From Diplosphaera chodatii (taxonomy: Eukaryota > Chlorophyta > Trebouxiophyceae > Prasiolales > Stichococcaceae), in contig JAALGY010000019.1 of assembly GCA_032358165.1 (NCBI GenBank), positions 1,736,001 through 1,800,000 of the forward strand: a DNA stretch of 64,000 bases. The letters run 5' to 3'. Each line of letters begins with the position of its first letter. Position 1 is the first letter of the stretch. This document shows positions 1 to 11,832 of this stretch, one piece after another. Under the pieces are notes generated by a model. It searched no databases. It saw only the letters and a list, made by a program, of their open reading frames with translations, and was not told the origin of the DNA. The position numbers were made by a program, and so were the translations under genes.

Positions 1-590
1 AAGTGGATCATGTGACATTACTGAAAATGTTTTTGGCAACAAATAAGGCTACGACTTCAGATGCTTACTCCAGAGACGAAGGCAAGGTGGACACCTAGAG
101 AACTGAGGTCCCGAATGACATTTCTCCACTCGGACAGGAAAGGGGTGGAAGCCTTGAAGGCTTAGCAACGCGGCCGCCGTTAATTGGTCAGGTTCCGCTC
201 AGCAGCGTGCTTTCAGATGGCGGCATGCAGATGCTCGCATGCCAGCTATTGTAAAGTTGCTTTGCAGCTATCGGACGGACATGCATGACCGCGAGGCAAC
301 AGTGCATGCATGCTGCTGATGAGCGAGGCAATTGTCATCGTAGTACAGCCCGCCTGATTGAGGTGTATCACTTCTGCAGCGGCCTGCAAATGCAGTACTG
401 GAACCTGGCAGCCGCGCTGACAGTACTGGTGCAGTCAAACATGGATGTACTGTAGCTGCAACCAGAAACTGCAGCACACAAGCTGATAGGAGCCTTCCAT
501 GCGGTATGCGGCAGGACATGGCTGCATGTTGAGGAGAGCAACATGCTGCACCAGAAGGCACATCGTAAGTGTGACCTGTGGTTAGACTCT
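1..590. other. Left-edge stretch without a supportable gene
   Basis: I see no exon series, tRNA or mobile element here. Short open frames exist on both strands but have no recognisable domain and no consistent splice signals. It probably holds the promoter and 5' UTR of the F-box gene that begins near 622. Confidence 0.4.
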
Positions 591-621
591 CGTCTTGAAG
601 CTGATCTGTAGCGGAGCGAGC

Positions 622-3600
622 ATGGCTTCAGGTGCCCAGCAGCAAGGCGCAATGAGCAAGACAACTTTTACAGCACTGCCTGTAGAGATTCTGCAGCATA
701 TTTGCAGCATGTTGGAAGATCCAGATGATCTTGCGAGCTGTCACCTGGTGGACACAAGGTACATGCATGCGTCTGGTGTGCAACTGTCCGCCTCACACTG
801 CAAGCCTGTGGTTCTATCTGTGCTCTAGGCATCTGCCTGCTAGTCAGCCATGAAAACAACAACACTCTGCTGATGCGGCGCTGCAGGTTCTGTGATTGGG
901 CCAGATTTGCGCTCTGGAGTGCAGAGCCGCAGCACCCAGGCTTCCTCAAGCTGGCGCTGCAGCACCGGTACCCACTGCGCCACCTCAGCACCGCTGAGCT
1001 ACCCTTTTGCGACTTAGGCTCGTATCTTGCACAGGTGGAGGACCATAGCATGCTGCTCATGCACATACGTACATCTGCCTAGCACGCAGGCTACCTGCAC
1101 CTATATGTTGTGACTGCCATACAGTGTTTGCATCTGTTGTCAAATGGTGCAAAGAGCAGCAGACAGGCTGACGATGAGGTGTCGACACTTCAACAGGCGC
1201 CTAGCAGCCTGACATCCCTACACATTGCCGAAGAGACGCTGGTGAACAAGCAGCTGCCATTCTGGAACAGGAAGCCGTGCGACGAACAGTGGTTGAGCAG
1301 CGTGCTTCAGGGCATCAGCAGCCTACAAAGCCTGTCCTGCCCAGTGCGACACCCTGCCGACTTGCTGCATCTCACTGCATGGACCCTGAAACCCTGTGTT
1401 GCTGTGCTACTTGGGGTGTTCGCAGTGCCGCCGATAAACAGCAACCTTCAAGTCCTGCAAGATATGTTCTCATGTACACGCACACAAGTAGTTGAAGCTT
1501 GCCGTGCATTTGACTGCTGGCTGTGCACGGTGCAACAAGCACCCTGAACACCTTGCTGCCTGGTGTAGGCGGAGGAGATCATTGCCAACTTCCTGCAGCC
1601 GCAACATGCTGGCTTGCGTGCACTGACGCTTGATTGCACGGCTCGCATATCAGATGACTACTGGGTGACTTTCTGCTGATCTCGGTGGAAATACCTGACA
1701 AGCATTGCAGCATGTGCACCACAGATGAGCCTGTTGGTGCCTGTAGTGCGGCCCATCAAGTCCATGCATTCATGAGCACATGGTGTCGGTGCAGGGTGGC
1801 CTCGAAACCCTGACGAACCTGACGCAACTCACCGTCAGTGGCGACGAGGAGCCTGGTGGACAGCTGCCAAACGTCATCGCCAAGCTGACATCTCTGCGCT
1901 GTTTGCGCCTCTCGGTGCTCACTGAGCCACATTCCCTCGCGACGCTCAGGTAGAGTGGGGTGACTGACCATGTACCAGGTAGCACTCTTTACGACCGTGG
2001 ACGTGCATAGCCACAACCGTCTCAATTGTGTTGACAAGAGCACACATGCAATGCAGTCTCCTGACCGCCCTTGGGCTGGGCGGGGGTGATGCACTGAGCT
2101 GCGAGAGTGAAGTGGAAATGGCAGCATTGGTGGATGCGCTGCCGCAGCTCAGGGCCCTGGATCTGAACTTTTGCGCAAACTACGAAGGCGGAGGTTTGCT
2201 GAGCACACACAGGCCTCATCATTGCAGTGGCTGCGGCATCACACTGCACTCCACGAAGTTTTAACGGACCCGGGCACTGAACGCAATGTAGGGCTTTCCC
2301 AGCTGTCGAAACTTCGGAAGCTGCAACATTTGAAAATGGACAATTGCTTTGACGGCAGCACGGATGCCGAGCTGGGTGAAGTCCTGTCCACCATGACAGG
2401 TAGGTTCAAAAGTCATGTGGCCCTCGCGTCAGTGGCTTTCAGTGACTGTTTCATGATGCATCTGGTCTGCCAGGCGCACTTGGCTGTGTGCTTGGAAAGT
2501 GAAGTGCATGCGTCAACTGGCAGGCCGAAGCTCGTGGCACCCTCGAATGATGCAGGCCTACAAGCGCTTGAGGTCTCGGTTCTCTTCATGGCGGAGCATA
2601 CGATTGCAGGTATCATGCAACTCACAAGCCTCACAAGTCTTATTGCCGATGTGACACTGACCAGAGCGTCTGCAAGGTGCGGATGCAAGGGCTTCATGTT
2701 CTGCATGCAAAATACATCCAAGTGCAAGAGCTTGTAGGCACATCAACCCAGTCGATGCCATCGACCAGGCCTGCTGTCCTCGGCAGCGCTATGCATGCTC
2801 TGCTTGCGGTGTCGGGCCCAAGGCTGCAGCGGCTGCAGCTGCACACGTGGGACCACAGCAAGTTTCGTCACAGCCTGCTGCCGGCAGTATTGAAGCACTG
2901 TCCGCTGCTACTGCACCTGGAGATAGACGACCCGTACCTGGAGCATCCAGACACCCCTGCGGTACGGTGGCCTACGCATGTGCATGCAGTGACATCACCC
3001 TGATGCACCCTGCCGTCAGCACCTACCAGGCATGCTGCTGGGGACATTCGTTAGCGAAAGCTTAGCCGGATGGCAACAGCATTGCAATGTTGTAGGAGAC
3101 CAAATACGGGCTGCTGACGGACTGCAGCCAGTTGCACTTTTGCTGCCGCCCTTCAGAGGTTTGCTGTTTGCTGGACGATCTTGTTAAACACCCGAACACT
3201 GTGAATCCTCTCTGAATTTTCTGCACATTGGACAATGTACTAGCGCAGGCATCATAGAGTGCATCACCTGAATGTCAGGTCAGGTTCCATCTCGCTTGTT
3301 TCACTTTGCAGGCACTATTGGCAATGTCACATCTGCAGGAGCTGCGCCGCTTGAGCCTCTGCTTGGTTTCAGTGTCAGGAGCGTCAAGTGCCAACAACTT
3401 CAGCAAGGTCGATATGGATTACGAGACGGTCAGCAGAGGTACCATGTCACGGAACATTGTCATCAGGCACAGGCCTTCTGCATGTTGGCCTGTGCACGGT
3501 TGATGGGCTGCAAGTATATGAATCCTGCACCCCTCGGTGCTGATTGAATGCATGCGGCCCAACAACAATTCCATTCTACAGGTCTACATAATCTTCCAAA

Positions 3601-4653
3601 CCTTGAACGGTTCAGTCTTGTAACGAAGACAGCTGGGAGGTGCAAGGCGCTGCATAGCCTGATTGAGGCAAGCGGCAAAAGCAAAAGTTGCAATCTCTTA
3701 CACATGAAATCTCTGGTCATGAGTGCTGGCCATGCAGGGAAAAGTGCACCTGAGCTGACGTGTGGTGTGCTTTCTCATGCAGGCGCTAGCTTCCTGCAGC
3801 AGGCTGACATGGTTACAGCTTGCAAGTGACGATCACACATCATGGCGAACCACCGCGCCAAGACCAATCCCGGTATGCAGTCCTGAGCTGCACATGAGCA
3901 TGTGTGTATCGTGCATGGGCCTGCAACATAGCAGCATGCAAATGGCATGTTGTGAAGCTACGCCTCCTGCACGTGATCCTGCGAGATGCATGCTTTTGCT
4001 CTGAATTCGATCGCTCACCTGTGCCCTGAGAGTCCAGCCATCCATGACTAGGACTTCGGGACCATGCACCTGAGGGCAGTGTCAGCGCTGCCAAACCTGA
4101 CGGTGCTGAACCTGCACTTCTTGCATTGGGCGGAGGACTGCACCAGCATAGGGCTGACTGTTTTGGCGGCAGCGCTGCCCCGCTTGCGTGTGCTGCACGC
4201 TCCGAGGCATGTGCTGGTGTGTCCAGACTGCTTGATATCTGATGTCTTATACCTTACCATCTAAAACATCTGATATTATGGTCGTCTTGCATTGTATATG
4301 TGCTAAGGCTGCCAGCATCAGTAACTTGTGCATACTCCCTTGATTCACAAGGCACCCAATGATCGTTGGCAAACATTCCGTTCATGTGGCCACTAGATGC
4401 GGGGAACAATGCTATGCAAGCTGCACTGCCGGTCAATTTCATGGTTTGCTGATGTGGAGTGCAGGTGCAGCATGATGCAGTGGCCAAAGAGGAGCCATGG
4501 CGCGACTTCCAATACAGCTATGAGCTGCGGGGTATGCCGGGACGCTGGCTGCGGCGGTGGCCGCGGCGCGCCACCCTGGGCGCAGCCGCTGGGGATCCTC
4601 TAAAGAGATTGTGGCCAGTGCTGGATCCGCAGCGCTGGTTTTGGGACGACTGA
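622..4653 (+). CDS. F-box / leucine-rich-repeat protein (multi-exon)
   Basis: The first exon (622-758) encodes a short F-box: FTALPVEILQHICSMLED, then DLASCHLVD. It splices in frame into 887-1034 (FCDWARFALWSAEPQHP). Later exons, near 1127-1345, 1569-1664, 1795-1951, 2070-2190, 2260-2400, 2560-2670, 2735-2965, 3110-3160, 3310-3440, 3580-3700, 3785-3870, 4050-4240 and 4465-4653, carry LRR-type strings such as LTNLTQLTVSG, LPQLRALDLNFC, LSKLRKLQHLKM and LPNLTVLNLHF. In the family, the F-box binds Skp1 in an SCF ubiquitin ligase and the LRRs select the substrate; that role here is inferred. The terminal exon ends WFWDD-stop. ATG 622 is chosen as the first one near the F-box; ATG 652 (MSKTTF) is equally possible. 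Internal exon edges are approximate and the LRRs are irregular. The gene converges on the minus-strand gene ending at 5087. Confidence 0.62.
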
Positions 4654-5086
4654 GCAGGACATGTGATCAGGCACACCGCGCGCAGGCTTCAGATGTCGGG
4701 ACCGTGCATGCATGCCATGTGTTGGACACGTTACTAATGTCAGCAGCATGAAGGCCGGCTGCTTGTCACTGTGCATAACCAAATGTGGGAAGCAGAAGTC
4801 CATGCATGGCAAGCAGTTATTGGTACTGATGATGCATGAAAAAGGTCAGCAGGAATTGTGCAAATGCAAGAGTACAAGAGCCTGTGGCATGCTTCCTGAC
4901 TCCCGTATCAACAATGCACTTCATGCACGCACAAAGCTGCAGCGATTCCCTGGCCACCATGAAGGCAGTAGATACGTTTGGCCCCGTCCTTCCGTTTGTG
5001 CAACCCGTCTGGTCGCTGTTATCCTTTTAACTGACGGCATTCACTCCTGACAAGATATGTAGGTAGCAGCCTTTGGTCGCTGTTCC
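4654..5086. other. Intergenic space between convergent genes
   Basis: This should hold the 3' UTRs of the F-box gene (+) and the coiled-coil gene (-). I see no further coding exon. Confidence 0.4.
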
Positions 5087-8000
5087 TCAATCACACTGCC
5101 TGTTGTGTTCAGCACTCCTCTTGCGCTTCTCATCCACATACAGGCCACGCTGCATGATGTCCAGTCACTCGTCCTCGTTCCCCAGTATCTTGTGTGCCAG
5201 CACCACCACCAGCGGCACAGCCAGCGTGAGCCTGCAGGCTCTGCAGGACGCAGCGTCAACACACATACCGTGGCATTTTGAGCCAGTGCTACCAGCATCC
5301 AGGAACTCCGTGGACATCTGCCACCACCACGTGCCCGACTGCTACCAGGAGGATGATGGCCATGCGAAAGTGTTGAGTATGACACACACCTGGACAAGAT
5401 GTTCAGTCGCGGCGGCTCTGGCAGCTGCTCCGGCTCCGCAGGAAAGTCTGCAGCATCGTAGCCCGCGGCGCGCAGGCGACCGAACAGCGGCGACAGCACC
5501 TGGGCTGCAGCCAGATCCGCGGCGGCGGTGCCGCTCCTGCCTGAGGGCTGCATCCGGGAGCCTCTGGAGCGGCACTCCGCCGATAGCAGCAGCTCTGAAT
5601 GTGCAAACAAATGCGGAAGGCTATCAAGACCTCTGTCGTGGCATAGCAGGAAACGTGCTTCGTCTGCCAGACGCGCAGGGTGTGTGAAATGCAGGTCTCA
5701 CCGGCATGCAGGTCCTTGAGGCCGCCGTCCGGGGCGTCGGTGCTGCGGCGGCAGTGGCGGCGGACGAGGCTGGGGCCATTTGGCAGCAGCTGGCAGGGCG
5801 GGCTGGGCACCTCTGCAGGCTGCGCCGCGTGGTCTGCACCGGTGGATGCAGGGCGCTTGGCCCCGACCGCCACCCCTGGTGCAGCAATGGGCAGCAGGTC
5901 AACGCTGTCACATACATGCAATGGGCGTCTCTGTGGTGCTCGGCGGATCATTGGCGTCGCAGACACTGCCGCAGTGGTATGCTGCGTGTGGAGATGCTGC
6001 TCCAGTGTGCACCAGCAAAGCTGGCCGGCCGCAGCATCAGTGGCGCCAGGCCGCCCCGCGGCCGCTGCAGCAGCGGCATGCCCAGCAGCGCCGCCGCGCC
6101 GGCCCGCGCCCTGACGACTTCGTGCGCCACGCCGCACAGCACCGCCCGCCCGCCGCCCGCGCCGCCGAGCAGCCTGGCCCTGCAGTGCACGCGCAATGAT
6201 GCCGGTTGGGGTGGCTGTTTCATGCCCCCAACACCCACACTGGTACATCGGAGCAGCGAAAATCTGTCATGACTTAGGTCACGGTGCAAGGGATGGTACC
6301 TCTGCTGAGAGCTGAGAGCGCCCAGCCACCGCAGACCCGCCAGCACATCAGCATCCTTGTCGCCTGCAAACACACCAAGTTTTACTGATATAATGGGCAA
6401 ACGACAAAGCGCCAATGCAACAGCTCGTCATGTTGCAGACTCAACAGCGTTGACGGTGTGATCACGATCAGACCTGCTGTGTCGGACTGTAGGTGCGGCT
6501 CTTCTGCGGAGCCCGACGCTGCGGCCGCCAGCGCCCGCTGCACCATGGCCAGCTGCGCCGACAGCTGCAGCAGGCCCCAGCACGCTGCCTCCCTGAGCCC
6601 CAGGGTTCTGACAGTGTCAGCCTTGCAGCTGACTCACATGCGCCCTCATCTGAAGGGTTGAAGGGTTTGGCGGCGTTGACAGTGCAGGCACATGTTGCGT
6701 CTGCAGCAGTGTTTGGTTGGTCACCGGTTGAGAGTCTCAGGCAATAGTGCCCGACCTGTGGTGGGCGAGGGCAGCCGCGTGGCGGACGGCAGCGGTGCGG
6801 TGCATCGCCGCCAGCGTCAGCAGCAGGGCGCAGTGGTGTGCGAGCGCCCCACTCTGCGCGTGCACCTGTGCAGCGGCTGCCTCCGCCATGGGGCGGAACA
6901 CCTACATGACAGCCAACTCAGTGTTATGCACCGCCCTGAGAAGCAGTTTATGGAGATTCAGGAGTGGCGTATCCCCATGAGCGCAGTTGGGGTCACATGT
7001 CAGCGTCCTCAGACACTGGCAAGCACCACCGAACAAGCTGCACAGTTCTGAGTGAGAACTGCATGTGGTGTTGGCAGTTCCACTTTGCCACTACTTGCTG
7101 TGTCGGCATCCTCGCTGCCAGGTGTTACAGCGTCACACCAACCCAGGGCGTCTCATACCTGCATCTGCTGACTGAGCATCTGCTGGCGCTGCACCTCAGC
7201 CTCCAGCCGTGTCGTCCTGTCATGTGCGGCAGTCAGCTGCTGGCTGAGGCTTGCGGTGCGGGCATTGGCTGCGGCCACAGCCACCTCCCACTCCTGCGCC
7301 TGCATGTGCATCGCAGTCATCACGTCAGGCGTCAGGACTCTTCAACTCATCTCGTGGTCGAAAGATGGTAGTGGACGGCCACAGGTGGATGTTGATCAGC
7401 GGCTGGTGGCAGTGGGTGTCTCGAAGGGTGTCGCGAAACATGCAGCAGACACACACACCTTGTACTTCAGGCGGTGATTGTTTGCGGTGGCGTGTGCCAG
7501 CCTGGCATCTGCCGCGTGCCCGGCTGTGCGCACCCTGTCAGCGGCGCCGGCCTGCGCTGCAGCCGCCTGCTGCTTGGCGGCAGCCACCTCCACGTTTGCT
7601 GCCGCCAGGTCCAGCTGTTGGGCCATGAACATGCTTTTGAGAGTCGTCCATCTTGCGGGTTACAGCATCAGGCTTCTTGGCAGCAAAGTATATAAATACA
7701 CATGTCCAGCTGCTAACCTTGGTTTTGGCCAGCTCTTCCTTGCCCGCAGACACACTGTTGTAGGCCTGTGTCAGTTGCTCCCTCGAGACCTGCAGCTCGC
7801 CAATAGCCTGCACAACACGGACGGCTGAATCAATTGGCCATGCACGCCCCACATATTCTTCGTCAGCATTTCATGTACATACCTCTGCTGTCGCTAAACC
7901 ACCATTGTGCAGCATGCACCACAAATTGGACTGCCCCAGGAGCATCCTGTGCTACTTGAGCTGCATTGACAACAGTCGCCGTTGCACCACACTCGCATCT

Positions 8001-11000
8001 TTGTTCAGCACCTGCAGTTTGGCAGCGACTGCAGCTGCCAGCCGCTGCTGCAGGGACATCGCCTTGTCGTCTGCTGCATCCTGCGCATGGCACAGACATT
8101 GCGATCAGCACATTTGAAGTTGCACGCGCACCAGCACATGGCTGTGCTTGCGAGCTGCTTTCCAGTCGGCAAGAGAGTGCTACATGTGCGGTGTTCGCCC
8201 TACTTCAGGCTGGCAACAGCCATGCGCAGTCTGAGAGGTGCTCAGCATAGGCTGACGCCGATGCAGAAGTGCACCACACGCCGTGTGGATCAGCAAAAGA
8301 TGCCGAGCACCTCTTCCACCAGCTGCCCAATCGAGGACGCCTGCTCCCGTGCAGTCGCACGCAGCACCCTCGCCCGCAAAGTTGCAACCAGCTCTGCGTC
8401 CTCCTTGCTGCGTGCCTGTGCCTCTGCAAGCTGCTCCTGCAGCGCAGCCTCCTGCTGCTGCGACTGCATTGCTGCTTGCGCCTCCTGCTGCTCCAGTGCC
8501 CGCTGCCCGTCGGCTGCCTTGCGCTCTGCTGCTGCTACGTTGGCTGTGAGCTCGTCGATGCGGTGGTAGGCCTCGGTCAGCTGCTCGCCGAGGCGTGCGG
8601 AGGCAGCTGTTCCAAGGGCGGCCTCCTGCTGGGCCTCCGACGCCTGGCCCACCAGGTCCCTAATGCGGCGCTGCATCTCTACAGCCTGCTGCTCCAGGGT
8701 CGCCTTCTGGCCCTTCAGCTGCTCGACATTGGCCGCATGTCCTTGCGCAGCGGCCTGGGCTGCAAGTATGGTGTCCTGCTGCTGGCGCATCGTCTCCTTC
8801 ATCTCCAAGGCTGCAGTGCTCTGCGGTATGCCCACACTCGTGTTGATACGCGATTGATTCTGATGTTTGAATCCGGATGCTGCATGCCCAACCCTCCACA
8901 GGATCAGAAGCAACATGTGCAGCAAGTTGAAATCGACCAATGTGAACAAGTTGCCCACACCTGCAGGTCGATGCGTTCAAATGCCTCCTGAAGCTGCTCC
9001 TGCAGCTCAGCCGCCTTGGTGGTCTTGTGCTGCAGAGCTGCCTGATCCCGCTCCAGGGTGCCCTGCAGCGCCGCCAGCTCACTGTCCAGCCGCTCCTGAC
9101 GCGCACGCAGCGCTTGTCTCTTGGCCGCCGCCGCTGTTGCTGCGCTCTCTGCCGCTGCGCTTGCCGCCTGCTCTGCCAAGCCGGCGTCTGCCGCTGCTGC
9201 CTGTGGGCATGGCAGGGAGCTGTTGAGTAGCTAATTGAAACTGAGGCTGCAAGCATATGACATATTGTAAATCATGCACGCACAGCTGCCAGCATGATGC
9301 TTAATGCCCCACCTGCGCCTGCCGCAGCGCCGCCTCCAGTTCAATGATGCGGCCGTGCTGCCACTCGGCGTGTGTCACCGCCTCGCCGATGTCTGACTGC
9401 AGGCTCGCAACGCTGTCCTGCTGGTGCTGCAGGGCCGCCTGCAGTGCAGCTTGTGATGTCTATAGTCAGCAACAGCATGGTGAAACCCTCATCAGGCATC
9501 GTGACCGCATGCAAAATGCAACCACCAGTGTACCTGCAGCAGTGCAGCCTGGTCGCGCTGCTCCTCTGCTGCCGCTGTTGCTGCAGACTGCAGCTGCGCC
9601 AGCTCTGTATGAGCCTGCTCTGCAGCCGACTCTGCGGCCTCCACAGCAACAGACAGGTCCTGCACCTGCTGGCACGCTGCCGCCTCTGCAGCTTTCGCAG
9701 CCACCAGGTCGGCTTCGGCTGACTTTGCTGCCGCTGCAGCCGCAGCACGCTCGTCCTGCAGTTGCGCCTGCGCCGTGATCAGCTGCGCCGTCAGGTCGCC
9801 CACCTGCACGCAGAGTCATTATCGACATATGACAAGTGTCTGCAGCATGGAAAGTAAACTTCCACCAGTACCCAAGTCCACTCACTTAGTGGGGCAAGGT
9901 TTAATGCTCGCATGCAACAGCTGCGCTTGACAGCACAAACTGGTGCAGCAGTGCCCACCTGGGTGGCAAGGAAGCTGCGAGTGATCTCGAAGGACTGTGA
10001 CTGCGACGCCAGGTCCGCCTCCTGCTCGTGCAGCTCGCCCTGCACCTGCGCAAGTGGGGATGACAACAGCTGTGCTGCACACCGTGTGCATGCTATATTC
10101 TCAACCTGATTACAGCAGATACAGCAAGACTGCATGTCGAGGGAGCGTGTGCATGGCGACTCAGAGGAGGAAGCACAGCAAGCTTTTCTGCATGTTGTCA
10201 CAGCAGAATCACTGATGCGCGTGAGACTCGAAAGAGACTGGCTGCTGCAAGGTGTGCAATCAACACCTGCTGCAGCTGGCGCTGCAGGTCCGCTGCCCGC
10301 GCCTCAGCTGCGGCCAGCTCAGCGGACTTCACACTGAGCGCCTGCCGGCTGCTCTGCGATGAGGCCTCCAAAGCGGCCAGGTCTCGCTCCAGGGCTCCCA
10401 GCCCGCAGTCGGTGCGTGCCACTAGCTTCTGCAGCTGCCGCACATCCGAGCCCCTGTGTAACGGTTTGTAGGTTACTCAGGCGCTTGCATCATTTAACAT
10501 GGTCACTGGGCACAACTGTGTCACGTTGGTTCGTGTGGGCACTATCCAGTGCGGTGCACCTGTTTGGCTTGTTGGTGACGTCCCTGAGGCCTGGACTGGA
10601 TGCACCTGTACGCAGGCAGCTAGCAACTGGCTGAAACTTTGCTAACCTGCCGCATGCACAAACATCAAACGAAGATGGGTGCATGTCAGATACCGAATGG
10701 TTGACACTCACCTTGGCGGCCGTCAGAGGCGGCCTTGAGGCAGCGCAGAGCCTTGGCATGTGCGTCAGCCAGGGCCTCGGGCGGCTGCGGGACCTCCTCG
10801 ACAGCTGCCGCCAGCTGCTGCAGCTGGGTCGCCAGCCGGGCGCGCTCACTGCGGAGCTGCATGACCTCCTCCTTGGCGGCTGACGCGATGCCGCTGAGGC
10901 GCCGCTGGCGACGCTGCAGCTCCGCCTCCGAAGCGGCCTTGGTGGCTGCGGCGTCCTTGGCGGTGATGAGCGCCAGCACGGGCACCTCCATCGCGGCAGG

Positions 11001-11003
11001 CAT
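5087..11003 (-). CDS. Long coiled-coil protein with helical C-terminal region and possible membrane tail
   Basis: Read on the minus strand from MPAAMEVPVLALIT (11003), exon after exon is Ala/Gln/Glu-rich with heptad character. Blocks lie near 10990-10710, 10445-10270, 10045-9960, 9805-9535, 9458-9316, 9200-8972, 8830-8290, 8090-7970, 7810-7715, 7635-7470 and 7330-7157. The chain then joins in matching phase to 6903-6756 (FRPMAEAAAAQVHA), about 6614-6465 (LREAACWGLLQLSAQLAM), 6367-6299 (ADVLAGLRWLGALSSQQR), about 6202-6017, about 5880-5709 and about 5596-5397, which look helical, ARM/HEAT-like, without a firm family match. The last frame (about 5350-5087) contains a hydrophobic run LTLAVPLVVVLAHKIL, then NEDE, an in-frame TGA at 5165-5167, and open coding to TGA 5087-5089. 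The junction into this last exon is unresolved. A structural or scaffold role is inferred; no enzyme motif is seen. It could be two adjacent genes. Confidence 0.5.
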
Positions 11004-11832
11004 TGGAGAACCCTGTGCGTCAAGCCATAAGTATTACTGCGGCACAGCAGCAAGGGTCCATGATCAGGCGCCACAGCTTCAGCGTGCAATACTTTCGTGA
11101 GTGGGTGCACAGTCGTGCATCAGCTTAGCAGCCGTGTTGGCCGCACGGCAGTTGTGCTCCATCAGATGATTCTCATTATGCTGCAGCTGGCATCAACACA
11201 TCTGCCGCAGCATTCACGCTGCAGCCGACGCTGATCCAATCTGGTGCACAAACACGATCCCACCCAAGAGTTGCAGAAAGGTGCCAACACGGTGTTGAGC
11301 GCTTGCGGATGGCCCTACCTCTGTGTCCAATAGGCGTGCGCAAGGCCACGTGCGCGCCGCTGGCGTGCTGCAAACGTCGTCTGACGCTGTGATGTGTACC
11401 AGCTAGCAATGCACCTCTCGTCAGCTGGCGGTGGGAAGTTTGAACATCCCACGTGCCGTTGCTGCATCAGAGCAGATGGCGTGCCTGTCGAAGGGCACAT
11501 GTACGCATTCCGCTCTATTGTGGCAATCTGATGAGCCAGTGCGCAAGTGTGAAGAGGCACCGCTGTGCAGCCTAGTCCTCCACTGAAGGCCACAGCGCAC
11601 ACAACAGACTTGCGCGCAGCCACCAGCACACCGTTGCAGTTTCCCCTCCAAGGTCACATGATATCTGCGTCGGATGAGTCTGCCGTAACGTGACCCAGGC
11701 CTTGCAGTAGACCCTCGAGGTACTTGTCCGCAACACACCAGCATGATGCCGCCGCTGTGCCGCTGCTGGCAGGTCCAACAGCCGTCAGGAAGATGCACGC
11801 AGGCACATCTGTAGAGGGAAGCATCGGGACAT
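11004..11832. promoter_or_regulatory. Divergent intergenic region (putative shared promoter)
   Basis: It separates the minus-strand coiled-coil gene (start about 11003) from the plus-strand DHHC gene (start about 11833), so it probably carries both promoters. I see no clear TATA box. A further 5' exon of either gene in this space cannot be excluded. Confidence 0.35.
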
